Source: Pseudomonas baltica (GTDB lineage Bacteria > Pseudomonadota > Gammaproteobacteria > Pseudomonadales > Pseudomonadaceae). Taken from it: 64,000 bases of DNA. Under the pieces are notes generated by a model. It searched no databases, was not told the origin of the DNA, and saw only the letters and a program-made list of their open reading frames with translations. The stretch lies in NCBI RefSeq assembly GCF_031880315.1, contig NZ_CP134771.1, forward strand, positions 1,054,001 to 1,118,000, given 5' to 3'. Positions within the stretch are counted from its first letter, which is position 1; each line of letters opens with the position of its first letter. Positions 1 to 7,435 of the stretch are shown piece by piece. The translations under genes and the position numbers were made by a program.

Positions 1-277
1 CCAGGACAAGCGCAAAACGCTGCATGAAATAGGCGCCTATACCACTCTGGAGATCCTCCTCAACGCCTTCTGCGGAGCGGCTCTGGAACAACACGACGGC
101 GGTGCACCTTCGTTCAAGAGCCGGCGTATTCTGGACCTGCTGGGCAACAATGCGCCGAGTCCGGGAGTGCCATTACACACCTCGTTCATGCGGGTCATCG
201 ACTTTATTGCCGGCATGACCGACAGCTATGCCAGCGAGATGGCCCGGGAAATGACCGGCCGCTCGAGCCCCGTATGA
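1..277 (+). CDS. dgt: dGTPase (deoxyguanosinetriphosphate triphosphohydrolase), C-terminal fragment
   Basis: The 3' end of a gene that begins upstream of the window; the reading frame starts at base 2 and gives 91 residues before a TGA at 275-277. The segment ([17 protein letters not shown] near its start, then [19 protein letters not shown] near its end) matches the C-terminal helical region of bacterial dGTPases, which hydrolyse dGTP to deoxyguanosine and triphosphate. The catalytic HD motifs lie outside the window and cannot be checked. The gene is followed by a GC-rich hairpin. Location next to a LuxR-type regulator and dacB resembles the P. aeruginosa order. Assignment rests on C-terminal resemblance only. 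Confidence 0.75.
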   Translation, partial: QDKRKTLHEIGAYTTLEILLNAFCGAALEQHDGGAPSFKSRRILDLLGNNAPSPGVPLHTSFMRVIDFIAGMTDSYASEMAREMTGRSSPV

Positions 278-281
278 GCCC

Positions 282-307
282 CCCCTTGCGGCATCGACCG
301 CAAGGGG
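282..307 (+). terminator. hairpin after dgt, possible terminator
   Basis: A perfect 10-bp inverted repeat (CCCCTTGCGG / CCGCAAGGGG) with a 6-base loop starts 5 bases after the dgt stop codon. There is no clear T-run after it, so it may be a weak or factor-assisted terminator, or an mRNA 3'-end stabiliser. The rest of the gap up to base 541 is AT-rich and carries no gene that I can support; it presumably holds the promoter of the next regulator. Confidence 0.5.
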
Positions 308-541
308 CGCTGATATCTCCCTGCTTGCACACCCGTCGCGCCAAATCCGGCTCGGCACATAGACACAATCAGAATCAATCACCCCGATTGACAACATCCA
401 AGATTATTGAATTTATATTTACCGCATACTTTTCCAGTAGGAATTTTCTTATATAAGCACTACAACCACCTATCCATATGTGCCCCTCGCTACAACTGCG
501 CTAATGTGCGAATACTATTCGTGCCCAGCCTGGAGCGCACT

Positions 542-1168
542 ATGCATTCGATATTCATCGTTGACGACCACCCAGTCATTCGCTTCGGTATGCGCAAGGT
601 ACTGGAAGACGCCGGTTATCAAATAGCCGGCGAAACCGACAATGGTGCCGATGCCATCCAGATGGTGCGCGAAACCAGTCCTGACCTGTTACTCCTCGAT
701 ATCCAGATGCCGCGTCTCGACGGGCTGGAGCTACTAGCGCGCCTACGAGCCATGAACCAGCCTGTGCGTACGCTGATACTGACGGTGCAACCGCCAGAGC
801 ACTTCACTCGACGTTGTATCGGCCAAGGCGCATCTGGATTTGTCAGCAAAAAGGAAGACCCAACCGAACTGCTGAGCGCGATCAAGGCGATATTGTCCGG
901 CTATAACTACTTCCCCAGGGACGCCATGGCCGCCCCTGCCCGTTGCGCTGAACATTCAAAAGAAATGGGGTTATTCAAACTGGTCAATGATCGAGAGCTG
1001 ATGGTGCTGCAACTGTACGCCCAGGGCCGTACCAATCACGAGATTGCCGAAAGTATGTTTTTAAGTAACAAAACGGTCAGCACCTATAAAAAACGCCTGA
1101 TGCTAAAGTTGCAGATCGACTCGGCCATCGACCTTATCGAATTGGCCAAGCGTCATGGGCTGGTATGA
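542..1168 (+). CDS. NarL/FixJ-family response regulator, BvgA/RocA-like
   Basis: A 208-residue two-domain transcription regulator. Residues 1-120 are a receiver domain with the acidic pair D8-D9, phospho-acceptor D53 in LLLLDIQMP, T81 and K103. Residues about 145-205 are a LuxR-type helix-turn-helix (ELMVLQLYAQGRTNHEIAES, then NKTVSTYKKRL). The closeness of this C-terminal part and of the QPPEHFTRRC segment to Bordetella BvgA is striking, so it belongs to the BvgA/RocA branch. ATG at 542 is preferred because it starts exactly at the receiver fold and has GGAG 8 bases upstream; the frame is open further upstream but that extension looks non-coding. In P. aeruginosa the equivalent position beside dgt is, from memory, held by rocS2-rocA2. 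No sensor gene is present here. Confidence 0.88.
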   Translation: MHSIFIVDDHPVIRFGMRKVLEDAGYQIAGETDNGADAIQMVRETSPDLLLLDIQMPRLDGLELLARLRAMNQPVRTLILTVQPPEHFTRRCIGQGASGFVSKKEDPTELLSAIKAILSGYNYFPRDAMAAPARCAEHSKEMGLFKLVNDRELMVLQLYAQGRTNHEIAESMFLSNKTVSTYKKRLMLKLQIDSAIDLIELAKRHGLV

Positions 1169-1340
1169 AGGCATATGACCGCGCAAGGTTATCCAGCAAT
1201 CGCAGCATTTAGTGCGTCAGGCTTGTCACAGCAGCATCAAATTGACATTATCGCCAACCAGGACTGCCCGCCTGCCTTGCGCCCCCCTGAAAGCGGCACA
1301 CACTGGCGCCAGCCGACGCATCCCTCAGGAGAGATTCTCG

Positions 1341-3128
1341 ATGCACTGGCCCACGCGACGCCGCTTTCCCTTGCACGTTCACATCAGCGCCATGTTGACC
1401 CTGATGCTGCTGTTGATTGGCACCCTGCTGGGCCTCTTCAACTATCGCCAAGCGTCGCAGATCATTCTCGGCAGTAGCCAGCAACTCTTTGCCCGGCTCG
1501 ATCAGGATGTACGCCTCGACCTGCAAAACACCTATCAACCTATCCGCAACGTGCTCAACCTGTTGGCCTTGGCCGATCCCGGCACCCACGCTCCGCTGGA
1601 GCAGCGCCTGAAGCTGCTGGCACCCTTCAACCAGGCGCTGACCGACAATTCGAATCTCACCTCGCTATTCATCGGCGACATCGACGGCAGCTTCTTCATG
1701 GTCCGGCCGTTACGCACCGATGCCCTTAAAACGCTGCTCAAGGCGCCGAGTGGTGCGCAGTTGCAAGTCTGGAGCGTCGAGCGTGACGCTCAGGGCATGG
1801 CGCATTCGCAGTCGCTGTTCTATGACAATCAGCTACAACTGATAACCCGCCAGCAAAATAGCAACGAAACCTACGATCCGCGCAAACGCCCTTGGTTCAT
1901 GGATGCCAACAACCATGACGGCGCGATCACCACGGCTCCCTATGTGTTCTACTCCGGCCATCAGGTGGGGACTACCTTGGCCAGGCGCAGCAGCGCCGGT
2001 ACGGTAATTGCCGCAGACCTGACCCTGGCGCAACTGAGCGCCACGCTGAGCAAGCACAAAATCACCCCGAGCACCCAGGCCGTGCTCTATGACCCACAGG
2101 GCAATGCGGTCGCTTACCCCGACAGCAGCCAGCTAGTGGTCGAAGGCGGGACTCCGCATCTGGCCAGGGTCGCCGATCTGTCACCGGTACTGGCCAAGCT
2201 CCTGGCCCAAGGTGTGCCCGCCGACCAGCGCCTGACGGTCACAGGCCGCACCTGGATTATCGCCCACAGTCTGCAGCCGGAAGGCGGCCCGGGAGGCTTG
2301 CAACTGGCGTTATTGATGCCCGAGGACGAACTGCTGGCGGATGCGTATCGGCTGCGGCGCAACGGCGCCCCGTTGACACTGACTGCGTTGCTGCTGTGCT
2401 TGCCATTCGGCTGGCTGGCGGCGCGCCTGATGGTACGACCGATGCGGGCGCTGGTGAAAGAGGCCGAAAGCGTGAGGCGCTTTGAATTCGAGCGTTGCCT
2501 GAGCCAGCCTTCGGCGGTGCTTGAAGTGGATGAACTGACCACCGCCATGCAGCGCATGAAAGGCACCCTAGGCGAATTCTTCAGCGTTGCCAGTCGCCTG
2601 TGCGCCGAACCGCAGTTCGCGCCGCTGTTGCAGCATCTGCTGGAAGAGACCTTGATGGTCAGCCAAGCCCATGGCGGGCTGATTTATCAGATCGATGAGA
2701 GCGGCCCGCGACTGTCGGTCAGTGGCGTAATCATCCAGCAGCAGCGCCTGGCGCCATCGACATTGAATCTGCGCTCGCGCCTGGCTACCGACCTCGACGC
2801 TCCGGACTGGATGCGCCAGGCCTGCAGTGGCAGCACGGCCTTGGTGACCTCCCTGGGGTTCGAAAACGCCCAAGACCTGCAAGTCCTCATGAGCCGCCTG
2901 CAAAGCCCACGCGTACACTTGGTGGCGATCCCGTTGCGCAATCGTGGCCAACAACTGGTGGGCCTGCTGGTGCTGCTGCACCGCGACACCGGCATGCTGA
3001 CGGAAACGGACACCCTGGGCCCTGATCGCATTGCGTTCATTCGCGCAGTGATCAGCACCGCGGCCGCTGGCATCGTCGGGCATGAACCGCAGCCATTGGC
3101 GGCATCCGTGGGAAAACTGGAGGTATGA
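1341..3128 (+). CDS. dCache-HAMP-GAF membrane protein lacking an output domain
   Basis: A 595-residue protein. Residues about 16-34 form a first membrane helix, followed by a roughly 300-residue periplasmic double-Cache-like sensor region (RKRPWF motif in the middle), a second helix near 344-364, a HAMP linker to about 415, and a GAF domain to about 580. Relatives with this layout usually continue into an HD-GYP, cyclase or kinase module. Here the frame stops about 15 residues after the GAF domain, and only 136 bases separate it from the next gene, so no output module fits. The start at 1341 has a strong AGGAGAG site 8 bases upstream; an upstream in-frame start at 1212 is unlikely. The gene lies 172 bases after the regulator and could be cotranscribed with it. 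Confidence 0.8.
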   Translation: MHWPTRRRFPLHVHISAMLTLMLLLIGTLLGLFNYRQASQIILGSSQQLFARLDQDVRLDLQNTYQPIRNVLNLLALADPGTHAPLEQRLKLLAPFNQALTDNSNLTSLFIGDIDGSFFMVRPLRTDALKTLLKAPSGAQLQVWSVERDAQGMAHSQSLFYDNQLQLITRQQNSNETYDPRKRPWFMDANNHDGAITTAPYVFYSGHQVGTTLARRSSAGTVIAADLTLAQLSATLSKHKITPSTQAVLYDPQGNAVAYPDSSQLVVEGGTPHLARVADLSPVLAKLLAQGVPADQRLTVTGRTWIIAHSLQPEGGPGGLQLALLMPEDELLADAYRLRRNGAPLTLTALLLCLPFGWLAARLMVRPMRALVKEAESVRRFEFERCLSQPSAVLEVDELTTAMQRMKGTLGEFFSVASRLCAEPQFAPLLQHLLEETLMVSQAHGGLIYQIDESGPRLSVSGVIIQQQRLAPSTLNLRSRLATDLDAPDWMRQACSGSTALVTSLGFENAQDLQVLMSRLQSPRVHLVAIPLRNRGQQLVGLLVLLHRDTGMLTETDTLGPDRIAFIRAVISTAAAGIVGHEPQPLAASVGKLEV

Positions 3129-3225
3129 AATACCCTTGGTGACTCGGGTAAAAGCAGGCGGTGGCGAACGCTGACCGCGCGGGCCTATCTACATCGATAT
3201 CTGGAACGGCAAAGCGAATGAATGA

Positions 3226-3256
3226 CCGGCGGACCACCCGCAAGGGCGTCCGCCGG
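3226..3256 (-). terminator. inverted repeat between convergent genes
   Basis: A perfect 9-bp inverted repeat (CCGGCGGAC / GTCCGCCGG) sits 8 bases past the yggL stop codon, between convergent genes. It lacks a T-run on either strand, so calling it a terminator is tentative. Confidence 0.4.
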
Positions 3257-3264
3257 CCAGGGCA

Positions 3265-3609
3265 TCAGGCAACCGGATTGATCGGCTTTTCTGGATACCA
3301 GACATCCAGCAACGGGCTGACTTCAACGCTGGTCAGTTCGCTACGCGCCTTGAGCCAGGCTTCGACAGTGGCACGTTGCTCTTCGCTGACCGAGCCGCGC
3401 TTCTCGAGGCAAACCAGACCGAAGTCATCGCCGCCGACATAGCCAAGGCCATTGGCCTCCATGGCGTCTTTCAGGAACGCTTCGAGGAATGCATCGATTG
3501 CCTCTTCAGCCAGCCCTTCCTTGAACTCGAGGTTCAGCTCGAAACCCAGCTCCTGGAATTCATCGACGCAGAGTTTTTTGCGCAGACGTTGGGAACGATT
3601 AGTGGCCAT
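3265..3609 (-). CDS. yggL: YggL family 50S ribosome-associated protein (DUF469)
   Basis: A 114-residue acidic protein that spans the whole DUF469 length. It begins with the basic stretch RSQRLRKKL, followed by CVDEFQELGFE and the conserved LEAFLKDAMEANGLGYVGGD segment. In E. coli, YggL has been found bound to the large ribosomal subunit; its exact role is not settled. No signal peptide or membrane segment is visible, so it acts in the cytoplasm. It is transcribed divergently from dacB with about 190 bases between the two starts. The ATG at 3609 is the natural family start. Identity is firm; function is family knowledge only. Confidence 0.9.
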   Translation of the reverse strand: MATNRSQRLRKKLCVDEFQELGFELNLEFKEGLAEEAIDAFLEAFLKDAMEANGLGYVGGDDFGLVCLEKRGSVSEEQRATVEAWLKARSELTSVEVSPLLDVWYPEKPINPVA

Positions 3610-3800
3610 GAATACAATCCTCTTGAGTAATAACGCGCGGCACTTTAGCAGTTTATGCCGAAGATTGCCGAACCTTCGTTGCCCTGCCCTCGCTACGGGC
3701 GAGCACGCAGGGCATAATGCCCCCGCACATTTTTGGAACGAGGGCCTTCATCTTTCTTCGCCCTCGACTTTTCACCTCTTCATGCAGAGTCTTAGTGCAG

Positions 3801-5264
3801 ATGATCAAATCTTTACGTCCATTGTTGCTGGCCGGCTTTCTGCTGCCGCTGACGTTCTCCCTCTCCGCCGCCCCGCTCAACACCACCCTGCCGCCCAAGG
3901 TTCAGCAGGCGCTGCGGGCCGCCAAACTGGACGACAATGCCCTGTCGCTGGTCATGGTGCCATTGAGCGGCCCCGGCACGCCGACGGTGTTCAACGCTGA
4001 TGTGTCGGTCAATCCGGCGTCGACCATGAAACTGGTGACCACCTATGCAGCGCTGGAGCTGCTGGGCCCCAACTACCAGTGGAAAACCGAGTTCTACACC
4101 GACGGTAAACTCGACAGCGGCATCCTCAACGGCAATCTTTACCTCAAGGGCGGCGGCGATCCGAAGCTCAACCTGGAAAAACTCTGGCTGCTGATGCGCG
4201 ATCTGCGCAATAACGGCGTGCGGCAGATCACCGGCGACCTCGTGCTCGATCGCAGCTACTTCATCCAGCCGCAGTTGCCGGACTTCAACGACGATGGCGG
4301 CGACGACAACAAGCCGTTCCTGGTCAAGCCCGACGCGCTGATGATCAACCTCAAGGCCATGCGTTTCATCGCCCGCAACGACGCGGGCAAGGTCAGCGTA
4401 TCGGTTGAGCCACCGATCGCCACCATTCATATCGACAATCAGGTCAAGGCCATCCCAGGCAGCAAATGCGGCGCCGATGTGCGCTACAACCCCGTGCCTC
4501 AGGCCGATGGCATATCGGTGGTGGTGAGCGGACAGTTGGCTGAAGGCTGCAGCTCGCAGACTTATCTGTCGCTGCTCGATCATCCTGAATACGCCGCCGG
4601 AGCGGTTCGCGCCATCTGGAACGAGCTCGGTGGCAGCATCCAGGGCCACGACCGCCAGGGTGAAGTACCGAAGACCGCCACATTGCTGGCCCGAGCGTTC
4701 TCCCCGGATCTGGCGGAGATCATTCGCGACATCAACAAATACAGCAACAACACCATGGCCCAGCAGCTGTTCCTGAGCATTGGCGCGCAGTATCGCAGCG
4801 ACGCCGACGGCGATGATGCCAAGGCAGCTCAGCGGATGATTCGCCAATGGCTGGCGAAAAAAGGCATCACCGCTTCCCACCTGGTCATGGAAAACGGCTC
4901 CGGGCTATCCCGTGACGAACGGGTCAGCGCCCGGGAAATGGCGATGATGCTGCAGTCGGCATGGCAAAGCCCCTACCAGGCCGAGTTCATGAGCTCGATG
5001 CCGCTGGTGGGCATGGACGGCACCATGCGCAAGCGCCTCAAGACTACGGCCATGGCCGGCGAAGGCCATATCAAGACGGGCACCTTGAATACCGTTCGCG
5101 CGATCTCCGGCTTTAGCCGCGACGATAACGGCACGACGTGGGCGGTCGTGGCCATCCTCAATGACCCCAAGCCGTGGGGCACGTCGTCGGTGCTCGACCA
5201 GGTGCTGCTGGACTTGTATCGCCAGCCCGCGAGCAACACATCGTCGATCTCGCTGCAGAACTGA
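3801..5264 (+). CDS. dacB: D-alanyl-D-alanine carboxypeptidase/endopeptidase, PBP4 type
   Basis: A 487-residue periplasmic penicillin-binding protein of class C that trims peptidoglycan stem peptides and cuts 4-3 crosslinks. A signal peptide occupies residues 1-24 (basic MIKSLRP, then a hydrophobic core ending SLSAAP). The three active-site motifs are present: SxxK at S74-K77 in NPASTMK, SxN in KYSNNTM, and KTG in GHIKTGT. The start at 3801 is chosen because it opens the signal peptide; a longer frame from 3717 would bury it. In P. aeruginosa, loss of dacB raises AmpC beta-lactamase expression, so this gene matters for beta-lactam resistance if an ampC is present. It converges with the cyclase gene at 5271, with six bases between the stops. 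Confidence 0.95.
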   Translation: MIKSLRPLLLAGFLLPLTFSLSAAPLNTTLPPKVQQALRAAKLDDNALSLVMVPLSGPGTPTVFNADVSVNPASTMKLVTTYAALELLGPNYQWKTEFYTDGKLDSGILNGNLYLKGGGDPKLNLEKLWLLMRDLRNNGVRQITGDLVLDRSYFIQPQLPDFNDDGGDDNKPFLVKPDALMINLKAMRFIARNDAGKVSVSVEPPIATIHIDNQVKAIPGSKCGADVRYNPVPQADGISVVVSGQLAEGCSSQTYLSLLDHPEYAAGAVRAIWNELGGSIQGHDRQGEVPKTATLLARAFSPDLAEIIRDINKYSNNTMAQQLFLSIGAQYRSDADGDDAKAAQRMIRQWLAKKGITASHLVMENGSGLSRDERVSAREMAMMLQSAWQSPYQAEFMSSMPLVGMDGTMRKRLKTTAMAGEGHIKTGTLNTVRAISGFSRDDNGTTWAVVAILNDPKPWGTSSVLDQVLLDLYRQPASNTSSISLQN

Positions 5265-5270
5265 TCGCCC

Positions 5271-7226
5271 TCAGGGCAACTGCGCCTGGACGCGATCGCG
5301 TCCAGCCTGCTTGGCCGCATAGACGCCAGAGTCGGCGCGCAGCAGCAAGGTGTCGGCCCCCTCCCCGCGGCGCCAGCTGGCGATACCGAAGCTCGCGGTG
5401 ACCACGCCGACGCCATCGGTAGGCGCTGCGCGCAATCCTTGCCACAGTTCCAGCGCCAGCGCATAGGCCTGATCGCTGCTGGTGCCCGGGCACAGCACCA
5501 TGAACTCCTCGCCCCCCAACCGGCAGAACACATCGCCGCGACGCAGGCGCTGGGCGATGCGCTGGCACAGCGACTGCAGCGCCCGATCGCCCTCGGCGTG
5601 TCCGTATTGATCGTTGATCAGCTTGAAGTGATCTATGTCCAGCATGATCACCGACAGCTCGGTGCCGTCACGCTCGGCGCGACTGAGCTCGGATTTGAGC
5701 CGTTCCTGGAAATACCGGCGGTTATAGATACCGGTCAGCGCGTCGGTAATCGACAGCGCCCGCAGCTCTTCCTCCACCCGCTTGAGATCGGAAATATCAG
5801 TGAAGTAGCCGTGCCAGAGGGTTCCGCCATCGTCCAGTCGCTCAGGTGTCGCCTCGCCACGAACCCAGCGCAGGCCCGCCCGCGGAACGACGATACGAAA
5901 CTCTTCGCGCCAGCGACTCAGGTGCTCGCGGGACCAGTTGATGGATTTGTTGACCTGATCGAGATCATCCGGGTGCAAGCGCTCCAGCATCCGGCGCGTA
6001 TCGAGTACCAGGTCTTGAGTGGACAGCTCGAAAATATCCAGCAGCCCCTTGCTGGCGTAGGTGAAGCGCTCGGCGTCATTGGCGGTCTTCAGATACTGAT
6101 AAATCCCGCCGGGTACTTCGGCGCTGAGTTTTTGCAAGAGCCGATCGCGTTCCTGCAATTGAATCGTGCGCTCGTGCACCAACGCCAGCGCGCGCTGACG
6201 CTGACTGATCAAGCTGTACAGCAAGGTGCTGAGCAACACGCTGAGCAAGCTGCCCAGCAGCAGCACGGTCAGCTGTGCGTTGGAGCGGTTGGCGTGAGCG
6301 AAGACATTACTGGGCCGCAACATGATTTCGTAGGAGCGATCCCCCAAGGTCATGAAATGGATGGCCGACAGATTCAACTCGGTCGCGGCGACAGGTGATT
6401 GAAACAACAGCGCGTCGGTCGGCTGCGCGGCCAGATCGCGAATACGGACCTGCAGATTGTCGTCCGCCGGGGTCGGCAGGCCGTCCGTCATCAGCAACGG
6501 CACACTGATGATAGCGCTGACAAAACCTGGGACTGGCCGCGCCAGCAATGGATCGCCCCGACTCGGGCCGGTGACCGGCGCAACCATCAACATGCCGTGG
6601 CTGTCCTCCTCCCTCAATCCCACCAGCACCACGGGGGGGGACAGGGCAAAACTGCCGATGGCCTGGGCGCGCTGGAAGGTCTGACGCCGCGGTTCGTTGG
6701 TGAGCATGTCATAGCCCAGAGGCACATCCGCTTGCACTTTGCTCTGGGTGAAGAACACCGGGAGGTAGTCGTCCCGCCGTGCGGCGGGCACCAGTTGCCC
6801 GTTGCCTGCCAGATCGCGAATGCTGAAGCCGGCGATACCTTCGGCCCGCGCGTCGCGCTCGAAGGCCTCACGCTCACTGCGGGCAACGCGCGGCGCCCAG
6901 CTGTAGGCCAGGGTGCGGCCCAGCAGGGGTTTGACGTAACCGTTGAATTCATCCCGGCTGACGGTCTGGGAATAGACGATAAAGCGGCGCACCCCATCGA
7001 GGCGCTGGACCTGATCGGTAAAGCGCTCTTCGATACGCGTGAAGCGCTCGCCCGCGAGCAATTCGAAGCGCTGACGAAGCTGGCGCTGGAAGCTGTCGTA
7101 GCTCGACCAGGCGATCAGCCCGGTGCTGACGAGGCCGCCGGTACACACCACTACAGCCACCAGCCACGCAGCCGCATCCACGCTGATAAAGCCGAGAATT
7201 CTGGGGCGCGCGCCAGTCTGTGACAT
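5271..7226 (-). CDS. membrane diguanylate cyclase with CHASE-like sensor, PAS and GGDEF domains
   Basis: A 651-residue enzyme predicted to make cyclic di-GMP from two GTP. A membrane helix at about 16-40 is followed by a periplasmic CHASE-like region (to about 315), a second helix near 320-341, a short coiled coil, a PAS domain (from PGGIYQYL) and a GGDEF domain. The active site GGEEF is intact at 571-575, and the product-inhibition site RRGD lies at 562-565, at the correct five-residue spacing, so the protein should be active and feedback-controlled. ATG at 7226 is taken as the start; an in-frame TTG at 7250 would add eight residues, and neither has a strong ribosome-binding site. The sensed ligand cannot be told from sequence. 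Confidence 0.92.
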   Translation of the reverse strand: MSQTGARPRILGFISVDAAAWLVAVVVCTGGLVSTGLIAWSSYDSFQRQLRQRFELLAGERFTRIEERFTDQVQRLDGVRRFIVYSQTVSRDEFNGYVKPLLGRTLAYSWAPRVARSEREAFERDARAEGIAGFSIRDLAGNGQLVPAARRDDYLPVFFTQSKVQADVPLGYDMLTNEPRRQTFQRAQAIGSFALSPPVVLVGLREEDSHGMLMVAPVTGPSRGDPLLARPVPGFVSAIISVPLLMTDGLPTPADDNLQVRIRDLAAQPTDALLFQSPVAATELNLSAIHFMTLGDRSYEIMLRPSNVFAHANRSNAQLTVLLLGSLLSVLLSTLLYSLISQRQRALALVHERTIQLQERDRLLQKLSAEVPGGIYQYLKTANDAERFTYASKGLLDIFELSTQDLVLDTRRMLERLHPDDLDQVNKSINWSREHLSRWREEFRIVVPRAGLRWVRGEATPERLDDGGTLWHGYFTDISDLKRVEEELRALSITDALTGIYNRRYFQERLKSELSRAERDGTELSVIMLDIDHFKLINDQYGHAEGDRALQSLCQRIAQRLRRGDVFCRLGGEEFMVLCPGTSSDQAYALALELWQGLRAAPTDGVGVVTASFGIASWRRGEGADTLLLRADSGVYAAKQAGRDRVQAQLP

Positions 7227-7435
7227 AGGCAGGACTCGGTACGCCAGCAAAGCAAAGCGTTCGCATGGCTTGAACCGAGTTATAGCGATATGCCACTACT
7301 TTGACTAGTGGCTTATCATCTCATTTCATCTGCGCCCTGGCCGCAGACGGTGGATTTATCCAACTTTGCGACGGACTGCACGCTAACGGGGCGAAGCAGT
7401 CCGTGTCGGTAGTGCCGCCACCAGCCGAGCACGCA

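Noticed and set aside
407..541. N-terminal extension of the response regulator
   Set aside because: AT-rich and unlike receiver domains; the ATG at 542 has a proper GGAG and starts the fold.
3813..4880. 355-residue open frame on the minus strand
   Set aside because: It lies wholly inside dacB in antisense, has no ribosome-binding site or recognisable motif, and is the usual long shadow frame of a GC-rich gene.
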